Shown: positions 44,691-53,380 of the stretch, piece after piece
Numbering within the stretch: position 1 is the stretch's first letter
How the letters are laid out: each line of letters begins with the position of its first letter
Assembly: GCA_017619755.1 (NCBI GenBank)
Contig: JAFZRU010000027.1
Span: forward strand, 1 to 64,000
DNA: 64,000 nucleotides
From: Prevotella sp.
GTDB taxonomy: Bacteria; Bacteroidota; Bacteroidia; Bacteroidales; Bacteroidaceae
Direction: 5' to 3'
Program-made: the position numbers and the translations under genes
The notes under the pieces: model-generated
Seen by the model: the letters and a program-made list of their open reading frames with translations, nothing else
Told to the model about the DNA's origin: nothing
Database searches by the model: none

Positions 44691-46733
44691 ATGAAATGCA
44701 AAGCAGCATTTTTCCGGGGTATGTTGGCGATGATTTTATTGCTTCCCTTCACCCCCTGTATCGGCAAGGGTTCAATCGACACCCTTGTCCTTCATCGTAT
44801 GTTCAACTACCGCTCTCAGATAGACACGACGATAGAAGGGTATCAAACATCGGCCTATATGAAATTCCGTGTGAAGACCAACCGCCGCAACCCCACTTTG
44901 CTATGTGTGCCCCACTTGTATCACGTGGTCCGCTCGGGCAACCGCAGCCATGTAGGTGAGAGCATGGTCACCCTGACTTACCATGATGGCAAACCAACGG
45001 ATTCCGAGCTTCACCTTCGGACCAGTACCGCCCGCCGCAACCGCATAGTGATGCCCAACATACAAGCTTACTTGACTCCCAACATATACCACAGCACGTT
45101 GATGAGCGACCATCTCTACTCCCCTTTCCATGCTCGCAACAAACGCTACTATCAATACAAGATTCTTTCCGTTTTCGGCACGAACGCCCATGTGGAGTTC
45201 CAACCTCGCGTGAACAACACGCAGGCCGTTCGCGGCCACGCCATCGTCGATGTGGAGAGCGGCCGTATCATCCGCTGCATGCTGGCAGGAGAATACGACA
45301 TGGTGTCTTTCGAGATACATTTGACGATGGGCTCTTCAGGTCTGTCGAGCCTACTTCCTTCGAGTTGTAAGTTGAAAGTCAAGTTCACCTTCCTTGGCAA
45401 TCACATGCGAGGCATCTACGAGGCTGTTTACGGCATCACCCCACCTCCCCCCGGCCCTGAGACGATAGGCATGGATGCCCGTGCCGCATTGGACAGCCTT
45501 CGTCCCGTGGCCTTGTCATCAGAAGACGTCGCCATCTACTCAGAATTCGACAGCCTTCGCCGTGCCCACACCCCGGACACCACCGTTGTCGAAGACAAAA
45601 ACTTTTTCAAGGATTTTCTATGGGATGTAGTGGGAGAGAACCTTCTTCGCCGCATCAAGGGCAAATTTGGCAACGACCATGGGTACTACCGCATCTCCCC
45701 CATCATCAACCCCCTTTACTTTTCCTACTCCCACCGTCGCGGCCTGACCTATCGGTTGACTGCCCGCATAGGTTATACTTTTGACGAGAACCACAGCTTG
45801 AATGCGCGTTTGAAGGCAGGCTATTCATTCAAGTTGAGCCACCCCTATTTCGACCTCCCGGTGACTTACACCTTCAACGAGCACAACAATGGTCATCTGA
45901 GGTTTTACTGGCGTCATGGTGAATTGCAAACGACCTCCACCGTACTGGACAACTTGAAGGACAAGTATGGTGAGAAATTCGACTGGGACACGCTCAATTT
46001 AGACTATTTCAAGCAGTCACGCATGGCATTTACAGCCTACTACGAACTGAACAAATATGTGGGTTTGGAAAGCGGCATCGTGTTCAACCGTTGGAAGAGT
46101 GTCCATGCAGAGGACTTCGAAGCGATGGGCAACCCCTCTATTTACAAGAGCTGTGCGTTGGCAGAAGAACTGACCATTCGCCCTCTTGGCTGGCACGGCC
46201 CGATAGTGACCATCGACTATGAGCGTACGTTGGACGGGATCACGGAGGCTAAGATGAATTATGAGAAATGGGAGTTCGACTGCTCGTATCTCCGCCCCCT
46301 CCCATGCCTTCGCGCCTTGTCTCTTCGCGCTGGTTTCGGTTTTTACACAAGAAAGACGAAAGACACTTATTTTTTGGATTTCAACAATTTCCGTGAGGAC
46401 AACATTCCAGGTGGTTGGAATGACGAGTGGAGCGGTGATTTCGAGTTACTTCACAGAAACTGGTACAACTCTTCCCATTACTATGTGCGTGGCAACGCCT
46501 CTTACGAGTCCCCCCTCTTGCTACTCTCCTGGGTACCGTTGATTGGCAAAATCACAGAGAAGGAACGCATCTACATAGGTGTCGCCCACCTGAGTCAGAT
46601 CAAACTATACGAGGAGTTGGGTTACAGTTTCACCAACCGCTTGCTGTCCATGGGTGTTTTTGTCAGTTTTGAGAAATGTCACTACCATTCGGCAGGCTTG
46701 CGTTTCGGCTTCGAGTTGTTCGACCGTTGGTGA
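44691..46733 (+). CDS. DUF5686 family outer-membrane protein
   Basis: A 680-residue protein of the Bacteroidetes DUF5686 family: a signal peptide, an N-terminal periplasmic domain (residues about 25-290), then a long series of amphipathic beta strands ending in an aromatic residue (FDRW), as in outer-membrane barrels. The family role is unknown. ATG 44691 would be leaderless given the promoter position; ATG 44721 (MLAMILLLPF) would give a normal leader and an equally good signal peptide. The gene is convergent with the Fur-family gene, 17 bases away. Confidence 0.8.
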   Translation: MKCKAAFFRGMLAMILLLPFTPCIGKGSIDTLVLHRMFNYRSQIDTTIEGYQTSAYMKFRVKTNRRNPTLLCVPHLYHVVRSGNRSHVGESMVTLTYHDGKPTDSELHLRTSTARRNRIVMPNIQAYLTPNIYHSTLMSDHLYSPFHARNKRYYQYKILSVFGTNAHVEFQPRVNNTQAVRGHAIVDVESGRIIRCMLAGEYDMVSFEIHLTMGSSGLSSLLPSSCKLKVKFTFLGNHMRGIYEAVYGITPPPPGPETIGMDARAALDSLRPVALSSEDVAIYSEFDSLRRAHTPDTTVVEDKNFFKDFLWDVVGENLLRRIKGKFGNDHGYYRISPIINPLYFSYSHRRGLTYRLTARIGYTFDENHSLNARLKAGYSFKLSHPYFDLPVTYTFNEHNNGHLRFYWRHGELQTTSTVLDNLKDKYGEKFDWDTLNLDYFKQSRMAFTAYYELNKYVGLESGIVFNRWKSVHAEDFEAMGNPSIYKSCALAEELTIRPLGWHGPIVTIDYERTLDGITEAKMNYEKWEFDCSYLRPLPCLRALSLRAGFGFYTRKTKDTYFLDFNNFREDNIPGGWNDEWSGDFELLHRNWYNSSHYYVRGNASYESPLLLLSWVPLIGKITEKERIYIGVAHLSQIKLYEELGYSFTNRLLSMGVFVSFEKCHYHSAGLRFGFELFDRW

Positions 46734-46750
46734 CACTTGTCCCCAGAATC

Positions 46751-47173
46751 TCATCTTTTTCCAGCGCATTCGGGGCATAACCCCTTGACGAGACATCCCA
46801 CCGACCTAATGCGAAAGCCCTTAGGCAGCTTCACATCAGGCATAGGAATGTCCCTCAGGCAAAAAATCTTGCCGCATGCCTCGCAGTGGAAATGAGGGTG
46901 CTCATCTTCATCGACATCCTCCTTCGTGCTCCTGCACAACTCGTATCTCACAGCCCCTCCGTCGTCGATGGCGTGTACGAGATGGTGTGTTTTGAAGAGC
47001 ATGAGCGCCCGGAACACCCCAGATTTGTCAATGGTGAGGATGCTTTCCTCAAGTTCTGCCATGGTCATCGGTCGTTTCGCCTTGTCGAGAGCCTTTATCA
47101 CGACGATGCGATTGGCCGTGGCCTTCAAGCCATGGCTTTCCATGAGTTGCACGTATTCGTCAGAATGTTTCAT
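46751..47173 (-). CDS. Fur-family metal-responsive repressor
   Basis: A 140-residue Fur-type regulator with a winged-helix DNA-binding N-terminus (GLKATANRIVVIKAL, SGVFRALMLF) and the structural zinc site of two CxxC pairs (HCEACGK, CPECAGK). The sensory ligands appear in the EHPHFHCE segment. It could be a zinc (Zur), iron (Fur) or peroxide (PerR) regulator; the sequence does not decide. The nearby CDF exporter is a possible but unproven target. Confidence 0.88.
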   Translation of the reverse strand: MKHSDEYVQLMESHGLKATANRIVVIKALDKAKRPMTMAELEESILTIDKSGVFRALMLFKTHHLVHAIDDGGAVRYELCRSTKEDVDEDEHPHFHCEACGKIFCLRDIPMPDVKLPKGFRIRSVGCLVKGLCPECAGKR

Positions 47174-47239
47174 ATCAAAAATTTTTGCGAAGTTAATGAA
47201 TATTCCCCATAAATCAACCTATGTTAGAAAAAAATTTTG

Positions 47240-47247
47240 TAATTTTG
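47240..47247 (+). promoter_or_regulatory. -7 element of the LolA-like gene
   Basis: TAATTTTG about 21 bases before ATG 47269; it lies inside the longer frame from 47221, which excludes that earlier start. Confidence 0.6.
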
Positions 47248-47268
47248 CATGCTCAAAAGAGAAAAGAG

Positions 47269-47901
47269 ATGAAAACAAGAAAAATATTGCTCTGCCTGTC
47301 ATTCTCCTTATTGCCAATGTTATGTGGCAGTTTCACAACCAACTCGTCATCTCCCAACGACGAGTCTCGCAAGATATTCGACTACACCTACAACATGGTT
47401 TTCGGCCCTCAGGGTTCTTCCTTGAGTTACAATGTAAACATCATCGGCGTGTTGAAAGTTGATGGCTCGATATGGTACAAGAACAAAAAGCGCAAGTTTG
47501 TGGAGGCTCGTTACAAAAGTTGGAACGACGGCACTCACGAGTACTGGGTTGATACAAAGAAGAAGACGGTGACCCTCTACACCCCCGGCAAATACAAGAA
47601 AGACCGCTATGAGAGCAAGTTCTCCTTCAATGCCGACGACTACAATTACAGCCATAAGGAGACCAAGACAACCTACGAATTAACACTTGACGCCCGTCGC
47701 GAGGTGAAGGGCATCAAGCATTTGAAGGCCGTGATTGACAGGCGCACTCGCGTTCCTAAATACTTAAAAATAAAAGTTTTATGGTTTTGGACGACCATCA
47801 ACATCACGAATTTCCACAGTGGTGGCATCAGTGATGATGTTTTCCGTTTTCCTGCGGAGCAATACAAGTCCTACCAAGTCATCGACGAGCGTGTAGGTTG
47901 A
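47269..47901 (+). CDS. Secreted protein resembling LolA-fold family
   Basis: A 210-residue protein with a signal peptide (hydrophobic segment LLCLSFSLLPMLCG). The pattern of strands with WVDTKKKTVTLY, LDARREVKGIKHLKAVID and the end FPAEQYKSYQVIDER resembles LolA-like lipoprotein-carrier proteins of Bacteroidetes. It could take part in outer-membrane lipoprotein traffic, but the similarity is by pattern only. A perfect terminator follows the stop. Confidence 0.5.
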   Translation: MKTRKILLCLSFSLLPMLCGSFTTNSSSPNDESRKIFDYTYNMVFGPQGSSLSYNVNIIGVLKVDGSIWYKNKKRKFVEARYKSWNDGTHEYWVDTKKKTVTLYTPGKYKKDRYESKFSFNADDYNYSHKETKTTYELTLDARREVKGIKHLKAVIDRRTRVPKYLKIKVLWFWTTINITNFHSGGISDDVFRFPAEQYKSYQVIDERVG

Positions 47902-47910
47902 CAATATCTT

Positions 47911-47937
47911 AGGAGGAGCATGCTGCTCCTCCTTTTT
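47911..47937 (+). terminator. Rho-independent terminator after the LolA-like gene
   Basis: AGGAGGAGCA (47911-47920) pairs perfectly with TGCTCCTCCT (47924-47933), followed by TTTT. Confidence 0.9.
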
Positions 47938-47944
47938 ACTTGTT

Positions 47945-48343
47945 TTACTTGTTTTTCTTGTAATACTCCAATCCCCTTTGAACGGTTTTATTGAGGCATT
48001 CCGATGACATGGTAGCTCCCGTGACTGCATCCACTTTTGCCTTGACAGCCTTGCTGACAGCCATACCGTCCCATTGACCCAGCATTTGCTTTTTCACCTT
48101 GAAGAAATATTTGGGTGTCTCCTGGTTGGGAAGAGCCTCTATTTTGTCGATTTTGTTGTTGGTGATGTAAATTTTCAGGGGTGTAGGGCCGTTGTATCCT
48201 TTGATGTCGGCAGCGATGGTGGTAGTGTTGATTATCACCTGTTTCCCATTCTTGGTGATGGGCTGTTCTCCTGGCATGGCACTGACAAGGCATACTGCAG
48301 CCACCAGTGCGATGCATGAATTCTTAATGCTTTTGGTATTCAT
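47945..48343 (-). CDS. Secreted FMN-binding domain protein
   Basis: A 132-residue protein with a signal peptide and one FMN-binding domain (PF04205 type). DAVTGATMSS matches the flavinylation motif [DN]xxTGAT of RnfG/NqrC-like domains, where FMN is attached to the Thr by ApbE-type transferases. Such stand-alone domains act in extracytoplasmic electron transfer. No membrane partner is next to it. It lies 75 bases after the TraB/GumN gene on the same strand. Confidence 0.85.
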   Translation of the reverse strand: MNTKSIKNSCIALVAAVCLVSAMPGEQPITKNGKQVIINTTTIAADIKGYNGPTPLKIYITNNKIDKIEALPNQETPKYFFKVKKQMLGQWDGMAVSKAVKAKVDAVTGATMSSECLNKTVQRGLEYYKKNK

Positions 48344-48418
48344 TATTTCAAATATTTATATAATTGTTTTTTAAGGGGGTTGCGATGGTATCGCAACAAA
48401 CTGGACGAGAGATTGGGG

Positions 48419-49324
48419 TTATTCGACGGGATTGACATCATAGCCAGCCTCTTTGAGTAGGTTGAGCAGGCCTTTTTCTCCCATGAGGTGCCCGCATCCC
48501 ACGGCGAAGAACGTTGGTTTCTCTTTCATAATGGCAGGCATCTTGGTGAGCCAATCGGCGTTTCTACCATAGATGAGGGTGTTGTCCTCCTCATCTGTAG
48601 CGTCGCACTCGTCGTTGAGTTTCATGTCGCCCAGGCGCTCAATGGCGTCGAGGTCTTTGTCATAATATGCCTTCACCAGTTCATCGGTGATTTGCATTTC
48701 ATAGTCCTGGTGTTTGACGAAACACAAAAGCAGCTGCTTTTGTCTCTCTATGGTAGCAGATTGGAACAAGCATTTAGCTTGCTGTTCCACGGTCTCCAAC
48801 CCCATAACACCCTTGTTGTTTTGCTTTGCCAGTGTTTGCACATACGTGTCAACGCCATCGCTCAAATTGAACGTTGGATTTTTCTTCAGATATAGAAGCG
48901 ACGTGAGCTGCGTGAGCAATGCTCCGGGAGTCAACCTTCCTAATTGTTGCCCCACCAGAGGATTGGAGAAGTCGGCACCGAGCAGTTGTTTTGTGATGTC
49001 ATTGAGAGCCTTCATCTGCTCTTCGTCGAGCATGTCCTGAATGGTGGTTCCCTCCGGCATCATCATAGCCAGCTGCAATTTTTGTACGTTTTCCGGCTTC
49101 ATCATATCATCCATGACCAGTTCCCCGCACACCTGTTGTGTCTGTTGAAAGGCATTTTGGAAGCCGGGAATTTCGTTGAGGAACGATGAAGAGGCAAAAT
49201 GATATGTTCCAAGAACGTAGGACGGCTTTTGCAGTCCGTTTCCGGAAATGCTGTAAAGCAACTGCGCCTGCACTTGGACGGCCATGATGGCCAGGGATGC
49301 AAAAATGATGGTCAATCTTTTCAT
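48419..49324 (-). CDS. TraB/GumN family protein
   Basis: A 301-residue secreted protein with the two family landmarks: VLGTYHF near residue 38 and FFAVGCGHLMGEKGLLNLLKEAGY close to the C-terminus. The TraB/GumN fold is linked to TIKI-type metalloproteases, and the conserved GxxH residues would bind metal. Bacterial roles are mostly unproven. The signal peptide (MAVQVQAQ) points to a periplasmic location. Confidence 0.9.
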   Translation of the reverse strand: MKRLTIIFASLAIMAVQVQAQLLYSISGNGLQKPSYVLGTYHFASSSFLNEIPGFQNAFQQTQQVCGELVMDDMMKPENVQKLQLAMMMPEGTTIQDMLDEEQMKALNDITKQLLGADFSNPLVGQQLGRLTPGALLTQLTSLLYLKKNPTFNLSDGVDTYVQTLAKQNNKGVMGLETVEQQAKCLFQSATIERQKQLLLCFVKHQDYEMQITDELVKAYYDKDLDAIERLGDMKLNDECDATDEEDNTLIYGRNADWLTKMPAIMKEKPTFFAVGCGHLMGEKGLLNLLKEAGYDVNPVE

Positions 49325-49353
49325 CTTCTTGTCATTGTTGTTACATTCGCCTA

Positions 49354-49361
49354 CAAAGATA
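49354..49361 (-). promoter_or_regulatory. -7 element of the TraB/GumN gene
   Basis: Minus-strand TATCTTTG about 29 bases before ATG 49324. Confidence 0.55.
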
Positions 49362-49436
49362 CAACAATTGTGCCAAGAAAAAGCCGTATGTTATGTTATT
49401 TTTTAATTAATTAAAAGTTATATGGAAAAAATTGTC

Positions 49437-49444
49437 TATATTTG
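49437..49444 (+). promoter_or_regulatory. -7 element of the acidic lipoprotein gene
   Basis: TATATTTG; it lies inside the longer frame that begins at 49432 and fixes the start at ATG 49483. Confidence 0.6.
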
Positions 49445-49482
49445 CAGTTGGAAAAAGAAATAATCAAATAAAACCTACGATT

Positions 49483-50088
49483 ATGCGACATTGCATCATG
49501 TTTTTTGCCACTCTTTTGTTGTTGGCAAGTTGTGGTAAAGGCGGCGTTTCCACCAGTTCAACCTCATCTGACAGCACCTCGCAGTCACCATCCTCCAATG
49601 AAACTTTCGTCCAACCGAAGATAGATGGCGACCCCCATAGCGACGAGTATGTCATCGCCCGTGTGGAAGCCATCTACGAGAATATTTTCAAGGAGAATTT
49701 CCGCGAGATGACCGACGATGACGAGGGAGACCTTCCCCAAGACATCCCCTCCCCCGACGAGAAGTTCTGCACAAAAGACTGGAACGACTTGTTGGAGAAG
49801 GTGATAGAGTACGACAACACCAACAAGCCCGACGAGATGGGGTTCTTCGAGTTCGATTACTGGGTGATGGGGCAGGACTTCGACAAACTGTCCATCTCTG
49901 ACGTTCGTGTGTTGAAGCGAGACAAGGACGATGCCGAGGTGGAGTTGGTGCTTCACAATATGGGCAGCAGCACCCGTGTCCGCTTGGAATTGGACTTTGA
50001 GCGTGGGGAATGGTATATCGACGACATCATCGACTTGGACAATGATTACGACTTAAGGGAAGAAATGGAAGCCTATATCGAGGATTGA
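49483..50088 (+). CDS. Acidic lipoprotein of unknown function
   Basis: A 201-residue protein with a clear lipobox LLASC, a Ser/Thr-rich linker and a strongly acidic globular part (EYVIARVEAIYENIF, EWYIDDIIDLDNDYDLREE). The end resembles DUF3828-type NTF2-like lipoproteins of Bacteroidetes, but I am not certain. It is transcribed alone from its own promoter. Confidence 0.65.
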   Translation: MRHCIMFFATLLLLASCGKGGVSTSSTSSDSTSQSPSSNETFVQPKIDGDPHSDEYVIARVEAIYENIFKENFREMTDDDEGDLPQDIPSPDEKFCTKDWNDLLEKVIEYDNTNKPDEMGFFEFDYWVMGQDFDKLSISDVRVLKRDKDDAEVELVLHNMGSSTRVRLELDFERGEWYIDDIIDLDNDYDLREEMEAYIED

Positions 50089-50134
50089 CCCATCCTACCT
50101 TGTAGTGCCCTTGACTTCCTTTCTTTCGCCATTT

Positions 50135-51244
50135 TCACCACCACTTGTTCTTGGCGATGCATTTCTTGAGCTTGTCCTTGTTGATTTTGAAATGTGAGAT
50201 GCCGTCGGCGAAAGTTCCCACCTGATATGGTTGGAAGCTGAAAACCAAGTAGTTGTCATAGATGGCCGCTTGCGGTATTTCAGCATCTCCCATTTCCATA
50301 CCACTTTTAGCCATTTCCTCTTCCAAAGCCTTCCTCACGTCAGCGAGGGTGGCATTTTGGAAGAGGTTTTTGTTTTTCACGATTTCCATCCTTTTCATAT
50401 CGAACGTGACATATCTCTCAACGGGGAAGTCGTGTGCTCCGTAAGCGTACAGATTGGTAGCCACAAAGAGAGTGACATACCTGTCTGAGACGTATCTTGG
50501 CGAGATGAAGATGCGGAGGTAGCTGAGGGGGAAGGAGAAGTCGAGGTTTTTGAGGTAATACACCTGCCTCATATACATGTCCCTGAAATGGTCCACAATA
50601 GCCTGACCATTGCTGATGTCTTCTATCTCAAAAGCCTCGGGGTGGTTTCTTCTAATCACCTCTGTCGGCAGCATGGACTTGTCGATGTTTTTTTCCAGGA
50701 ACACATCGTCGTAAAAAATCAAGTCCATGTTGGTGATGGTGTCGATGAAGTTGATCATCCAGAAACGTAGGTAGTCCCATTGCGCCCCTTCTTGTGACGG
50801 GAAATCAACGACGATTTTGTACCCGAAATTGTTGGTGTCGCATGCTTTGAAATTACATGGTGACACAGCCTCGCACCTTTGGAAGAGCGACGGGTATTTG
50901 TTATTGACCAGCATGCTGTCGTTTTTCAAGCTGTCGAGAGGAGTCCTTACCTCTTCAACACCAAGTTTTCCACAAATGTAACCATCCTGATAGAGGGTAT
51001 CTTCAGGACAAGCTGGCCCAATGATAAAGGTCTCCCTTCTCTCCGAGAGGAGTGATAGGAAGTGGACGGTTTCATAATTTTCATAAAGCAAATAATACTC
51101 CATTCCTCCAACATTCATGAGGGAGTCTGTGGAGGCATATTTGGCGTCGTTGACGAATCCTGCAAACCTCTGTGCGTGGGTGTCAGTTTGTCCACCAGCA
51201 ACCGCCATTATGAGCAAGCAAACTCTTAAGAACCTGAATGACAT
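50135..51244 (-). CDS. Secreted protein with DUF3298-like C-terminus
   Basis: A 369-residue protein with a signal peptide ending THAQ. The last 120 residues (LYAYGAHDFPVERYVTFDMKR and YLVFSFQPYQVGTFADGI) match the DUF3298 (RsiV C-terminal-like) domain found in Bacteroidetes secreted proteins. The role is unknown; RsiV-type domains can bind lysozyme, but the Bacteroidetes versions are not shown to do so. ATG 51244 was chosen because the -7 element (51298-51305) would leave no leader for the frame start at 51310. Confidence 0.75.
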   Translation of the reverse strand: MSFRFLRVCLLIMAVAGGQTDTHAQRFAGFVNDAKYASTDSLMNVGGMEYYLLYENYETVHFLSLLSERRETFIIGPACPEDTLYQDGYICGKLGVEEVRTPLDSLKNDSMLVNNKYPSLFQRCEAVSPCNFKACDTNNFGYKIVVDFPSQEGAQWDYLRFWMINFIDTITNMDLIFYDDVFLEKNIDKSMLPTEVIRRNHPEAFEIEDISNGQAIVDHFRDMYMRQVYYLKNLDFSFPLSYLRIFISPRYVSDRYVTLFVATNLYAYGAHDFPVERYVTFDMKRMEIVKNKNLFQNATLADVRKALEEEMAKSGMEMGDAEIPQAAIYDNYLVFSFQPYQVGTFADGISHFKINKDKLKKCIAKNKWW

Positions 51245-51297
51245 TTTGTTATCTCTTTCTATCCAATCTTTTTTCCGTATAATTTCCGTTTCGGGGG

Positions 51298-51305
51298 CAA
51301 AATTA
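51298..51305 (-). promoter_or_regulatory. -7 element of the DUF3298-like gene
   Basis: Minus-strand TAATTTTG about 53 bases before ATG 51244. Confidence 0.55.
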
Positions 51306-51373
51306 GTCATTTTTCCTTGAAAAAGGTGAAAGGCAAGATGAAAATCTTCTGTGTCTTATCATTTTTTATTTCC

Positions 51374-52477
51374 CTATTGTGGGAATTTGTTGACAGCCTC
51401 AACCACCCTCATCACGTCTTCATCGGTCAGTTCGGGGCCCATGGGCAAACTTAGTTCGGTGTGATGTATTCTTTCTGTGACATCAAGACTCTCATATCGC
51501 CAGTTGGTGCAACATCCCTGTTGATGAGGTGGAATGGGATAATGTACTTGCGCCTCAACACCTTGCTGTGCCAGAAACCCCCTTAGTTTGTCTCTAAGGT
51601 CGCACAAAATTGGATAGATATGCCACACGTTTTCCTCTTGAGGTGCGATGGCAGGTTTTTGCACGGCGCGTTGGCAAATGCCATCATTGTATGATTGTGC
51701 CACCTCCTGCCTCCTTCTATTGTCCTCGTCGAGATGTTGGAGTCCCACCCTCAGCACAGCAGCTTGTATTTCGTCCATCCTCGAGTTTCGCCCCAAATGT
51801 TCAAAGACGTATTTTTTCTTCGAGCCATAGTTTCTGAGCGTTCTGACCATATCGGCCAATTGGTCGTCGTTGGTGGTGATAGCTCCGGCGTCACCCATGG
51901 CCCCCAAGTTTTTAGTGGGATAGAAACTGTGTCCGGCAGCATACCCCAAGGCGCCGGTCCTGATATTTCCGTATCGACATCCTTGTGCCTGAGCGTTGTC
52001 CTCAACAAGCAGAAGTTGGTGCTTTTTGCAGATGTCCTCAATGTGCTTGGTGTATGCGCACCTTCCATAAAGGTGCACAATCATGACAGAGCGCGTTCGT
52101 TTGGTGATGAGACTTTCAAGTTGGCGATCGTCCACCTGCATGGTGACGGGGTTGGCATCTGCGAGCACCGGTACAAGTCCGTTTTCAGCGATGGCAAGAA
52201 TGGATGCGATATAAGTGTTGGCCGGCACGATAACCTCGTCACCTTCTTCCATTCTCCCCAGCTCCATGCAGGCTCTGTAAATGAGCGTGAGTGCATCGAG
52301 TCCGTTTCCGACCCCCACGCAGTGCTTTGTTCCGATGTATTGCGCATATTCCTCCTCAAAAGCCAATAATTGTCTTCCAAGAATGAACCATCCTTGTTCG
52401 ATTACCTGCTCCACCGCACGTTTGTACTCTTCTTGTCTTCTGGCAACCCTTCGTGCCAGATTCAAATAGTCAACCAT
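51374..52477 (-). CDS. DegT/DnrJ/EryC1 sugar aminotransferase
   Basis: A 367-residue PLP enzyme that aminates keto-sugars, usually nucleotide-linked, for surface glycans. The PLP lysine is in SFYPTKNLGAMGDAG, the cofactor Asp in VEDNAQAQGC, and the GNGLDALTL loop binds phosphate. The form (VDYLNLARR start) is close to dTDP-3-keto-sugar aminotransferases such as FdtB/QdtB. ATG 52477 is the only suitable Met, since the next lies about 70 residues in; its promoter ends only four bases upstream, implying a leaderless mRNA. It may work with the dTDP-sugar gene rfbC 6 kb away. Confidence 0.9.
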   Translation of the reverse strand: MVDYLNLARRVARRQEEYKRAVEQVIEQGWFILGRQLLAFEEEYAQYIGTKHCVGVGNGLDALTLIYRACMELGRMEEGDEVIVPANTYIASILAIAENGLVPVLADANPVTMQVDDRQLESLITKRTRSVMIVHLYGRCAYTKHIEDICKKHQLLLVEDNAQAQGCRYGNIRTGALGYAAGHSFYPTKNLGAMGDAGAITTNDDQLADMVRTLRNYGSKKKYVFEHLGRNSRMDEIQAAVLRVGLQHLDEDNRRRQEVAQSYNDGICQRAVQKPAIAPQEENVWHIYPILCDLRDKLRGFLAQQGVEAQVHYPIPPHQQGCCTNWRYESLDVTERIHHTELSLPMGPELTDEDVMRVVEAVNKFPQ

Positions 52478-52481
52478 GGTG

Positions 52482-52512
52482 CAAAGGTAACACAAAGGAT
52501 GGTAAATACAAA
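52482..52512 (-). promoter_or_regulatory. Promoter of the DegT gene, four bases from its ATG
   Basis: Minus-strand TTTG (52509-52512), a 19-base spacer and TACCTTTG (52482-52489), an exact consensus. ATG 52477 follows after CACC. Confidence 0.8.
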
Positions 52513-52552
52513 AAAAAAGTTGTATTTCCTTTTTTTTGCGCCATGTTTGTAT

Positions 52553-52560
52553 TACCTTTG
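52553..52560 (+). promoter_or_regulatory. -7 element of the PorT-like barrel gene
   Basis: TACCTTTG about 60 bases before ATG 52621; divergent from the DegT promoter. Confidence 0.6.
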
Positions 52561-52620
52561 CAGAAAATTTGCGTTTCAGGCATTGTCTGGTGCGCGACTA
52601 AAGAAGCAAAGACGAAAGAA

Positions 52621-53289
52621 ATGAAAAGAATTCTAACAAGTATTGTAGCCATTATAATGGCATGTGTATGCATTCATGCCCAGGAATGGCGTGATGAGAA
52701 CCGTTGGCACGACCCGATGGACATATACGCTGGTCCCGTGGTTGGTGTGACTGCTTCCAACTTGACCAATTACGATGGCAAATATCTATTCGGTCCGTAC
52801 ATCGGCGGCATCGTTCAGACGTATTTCAACAACCACTGGGGTATGAGTTTCGAGTTGGCCTACACCCGTCAAGGAACTCGCGACGCATGGGACAATTTCC
52901 ACAGTGATGAAGAGATTACTCGTAAGGATGGCACTATAGACCGCCGTGGTCCCTATTCATATAGTTTTGACTATATGACTTATCTATATAAAATGCGTTA
53001 CTATCCTGTTCGCAATTTTGATGTGATGGCCGGTTTCATTTTTGGTGTTCACCTTCATGCGAAGAGTGAACTCGATGGCAAGGACTACAACATCATCAGC
53101 CATCTCCACAAACGCTCCGCTCACTTTCTTCTTGGTGCCGGTTATGAGATGGAGAATCTCTACATTGAAGGCTATTATGGGTTGCCTTTGTCAAAATTAG
53201 CTAAGACAGAGACAGGCCGCCGAGCCTTGGGCAATGCGAAGGAGAATGTTTTCATGGTGACCGTGGGTTATCACATCAAGGTGTATTGA
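52621..53289 (+). CDS. Outer-membrane beta-barrel protein (PorT/OmpW-like)
   Basis: A 222-residue protein with signal peptide ending CIHAQ and about eight amphipathic strands (PVVGVTASNL, GMSFELAYTRQG, LGAGYEMENLYIEGYYG, VTVGYHIKVY), fitting the small PorT-type outer-membrane barrels of Bacteroidetes. The last residue is aromatic. The specific role is unknown. The start was moved to ATG 52621, because the longer frame overlaps the DegT promoter and lacks a signal peptide. Confidence 0.75.
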   Translation: MKRILTSIVAIIMACVCIHAQEWRDENRWHDPMDIYAGPVVGVTASNLTNYDGKYLFGPYIGGIVQTYFNNHWGMSFELAYTRQGTRDAWDNFHSDEEITRKDGTIDRRGPYSYSFDYMTYLYKMRYYPVRNFDVMAGFIFGVHLHAKSELDGKDYNIISHLHKRSAHFLLGAGYEMENLYIEGYYGLPLSKLAKTETGRRALGNAKENVFMVTVGYHIKVY

Positions 53290-53308
53290 AATCAAGTTCA
53301 ATAAATTC

Positions 53309-53343
53309 CACGGGGCCGGACGCCAATCGCGTCTGGCCCCGTG
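53309..53343. terminator. Hairpin between barrel gene and S1 protease
   Basis: A 15-bp stem (53309-53323 with 53329-53343, one wobble) and a 5-base loop lie between the convergent stops; no long T-run follows. Confidence 0.75.
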
Positions 53344-53380
53344 TCAAATTATAAGTTCAATCCTATGCACATCCATTTTC

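Noticed and set aside
48379..48397. A terminator between the TraB/GumN and FMN-binding genes
   Set aside because: A perfect 8-bp hairpin exists, but no T-run follows in the direction of transcription.
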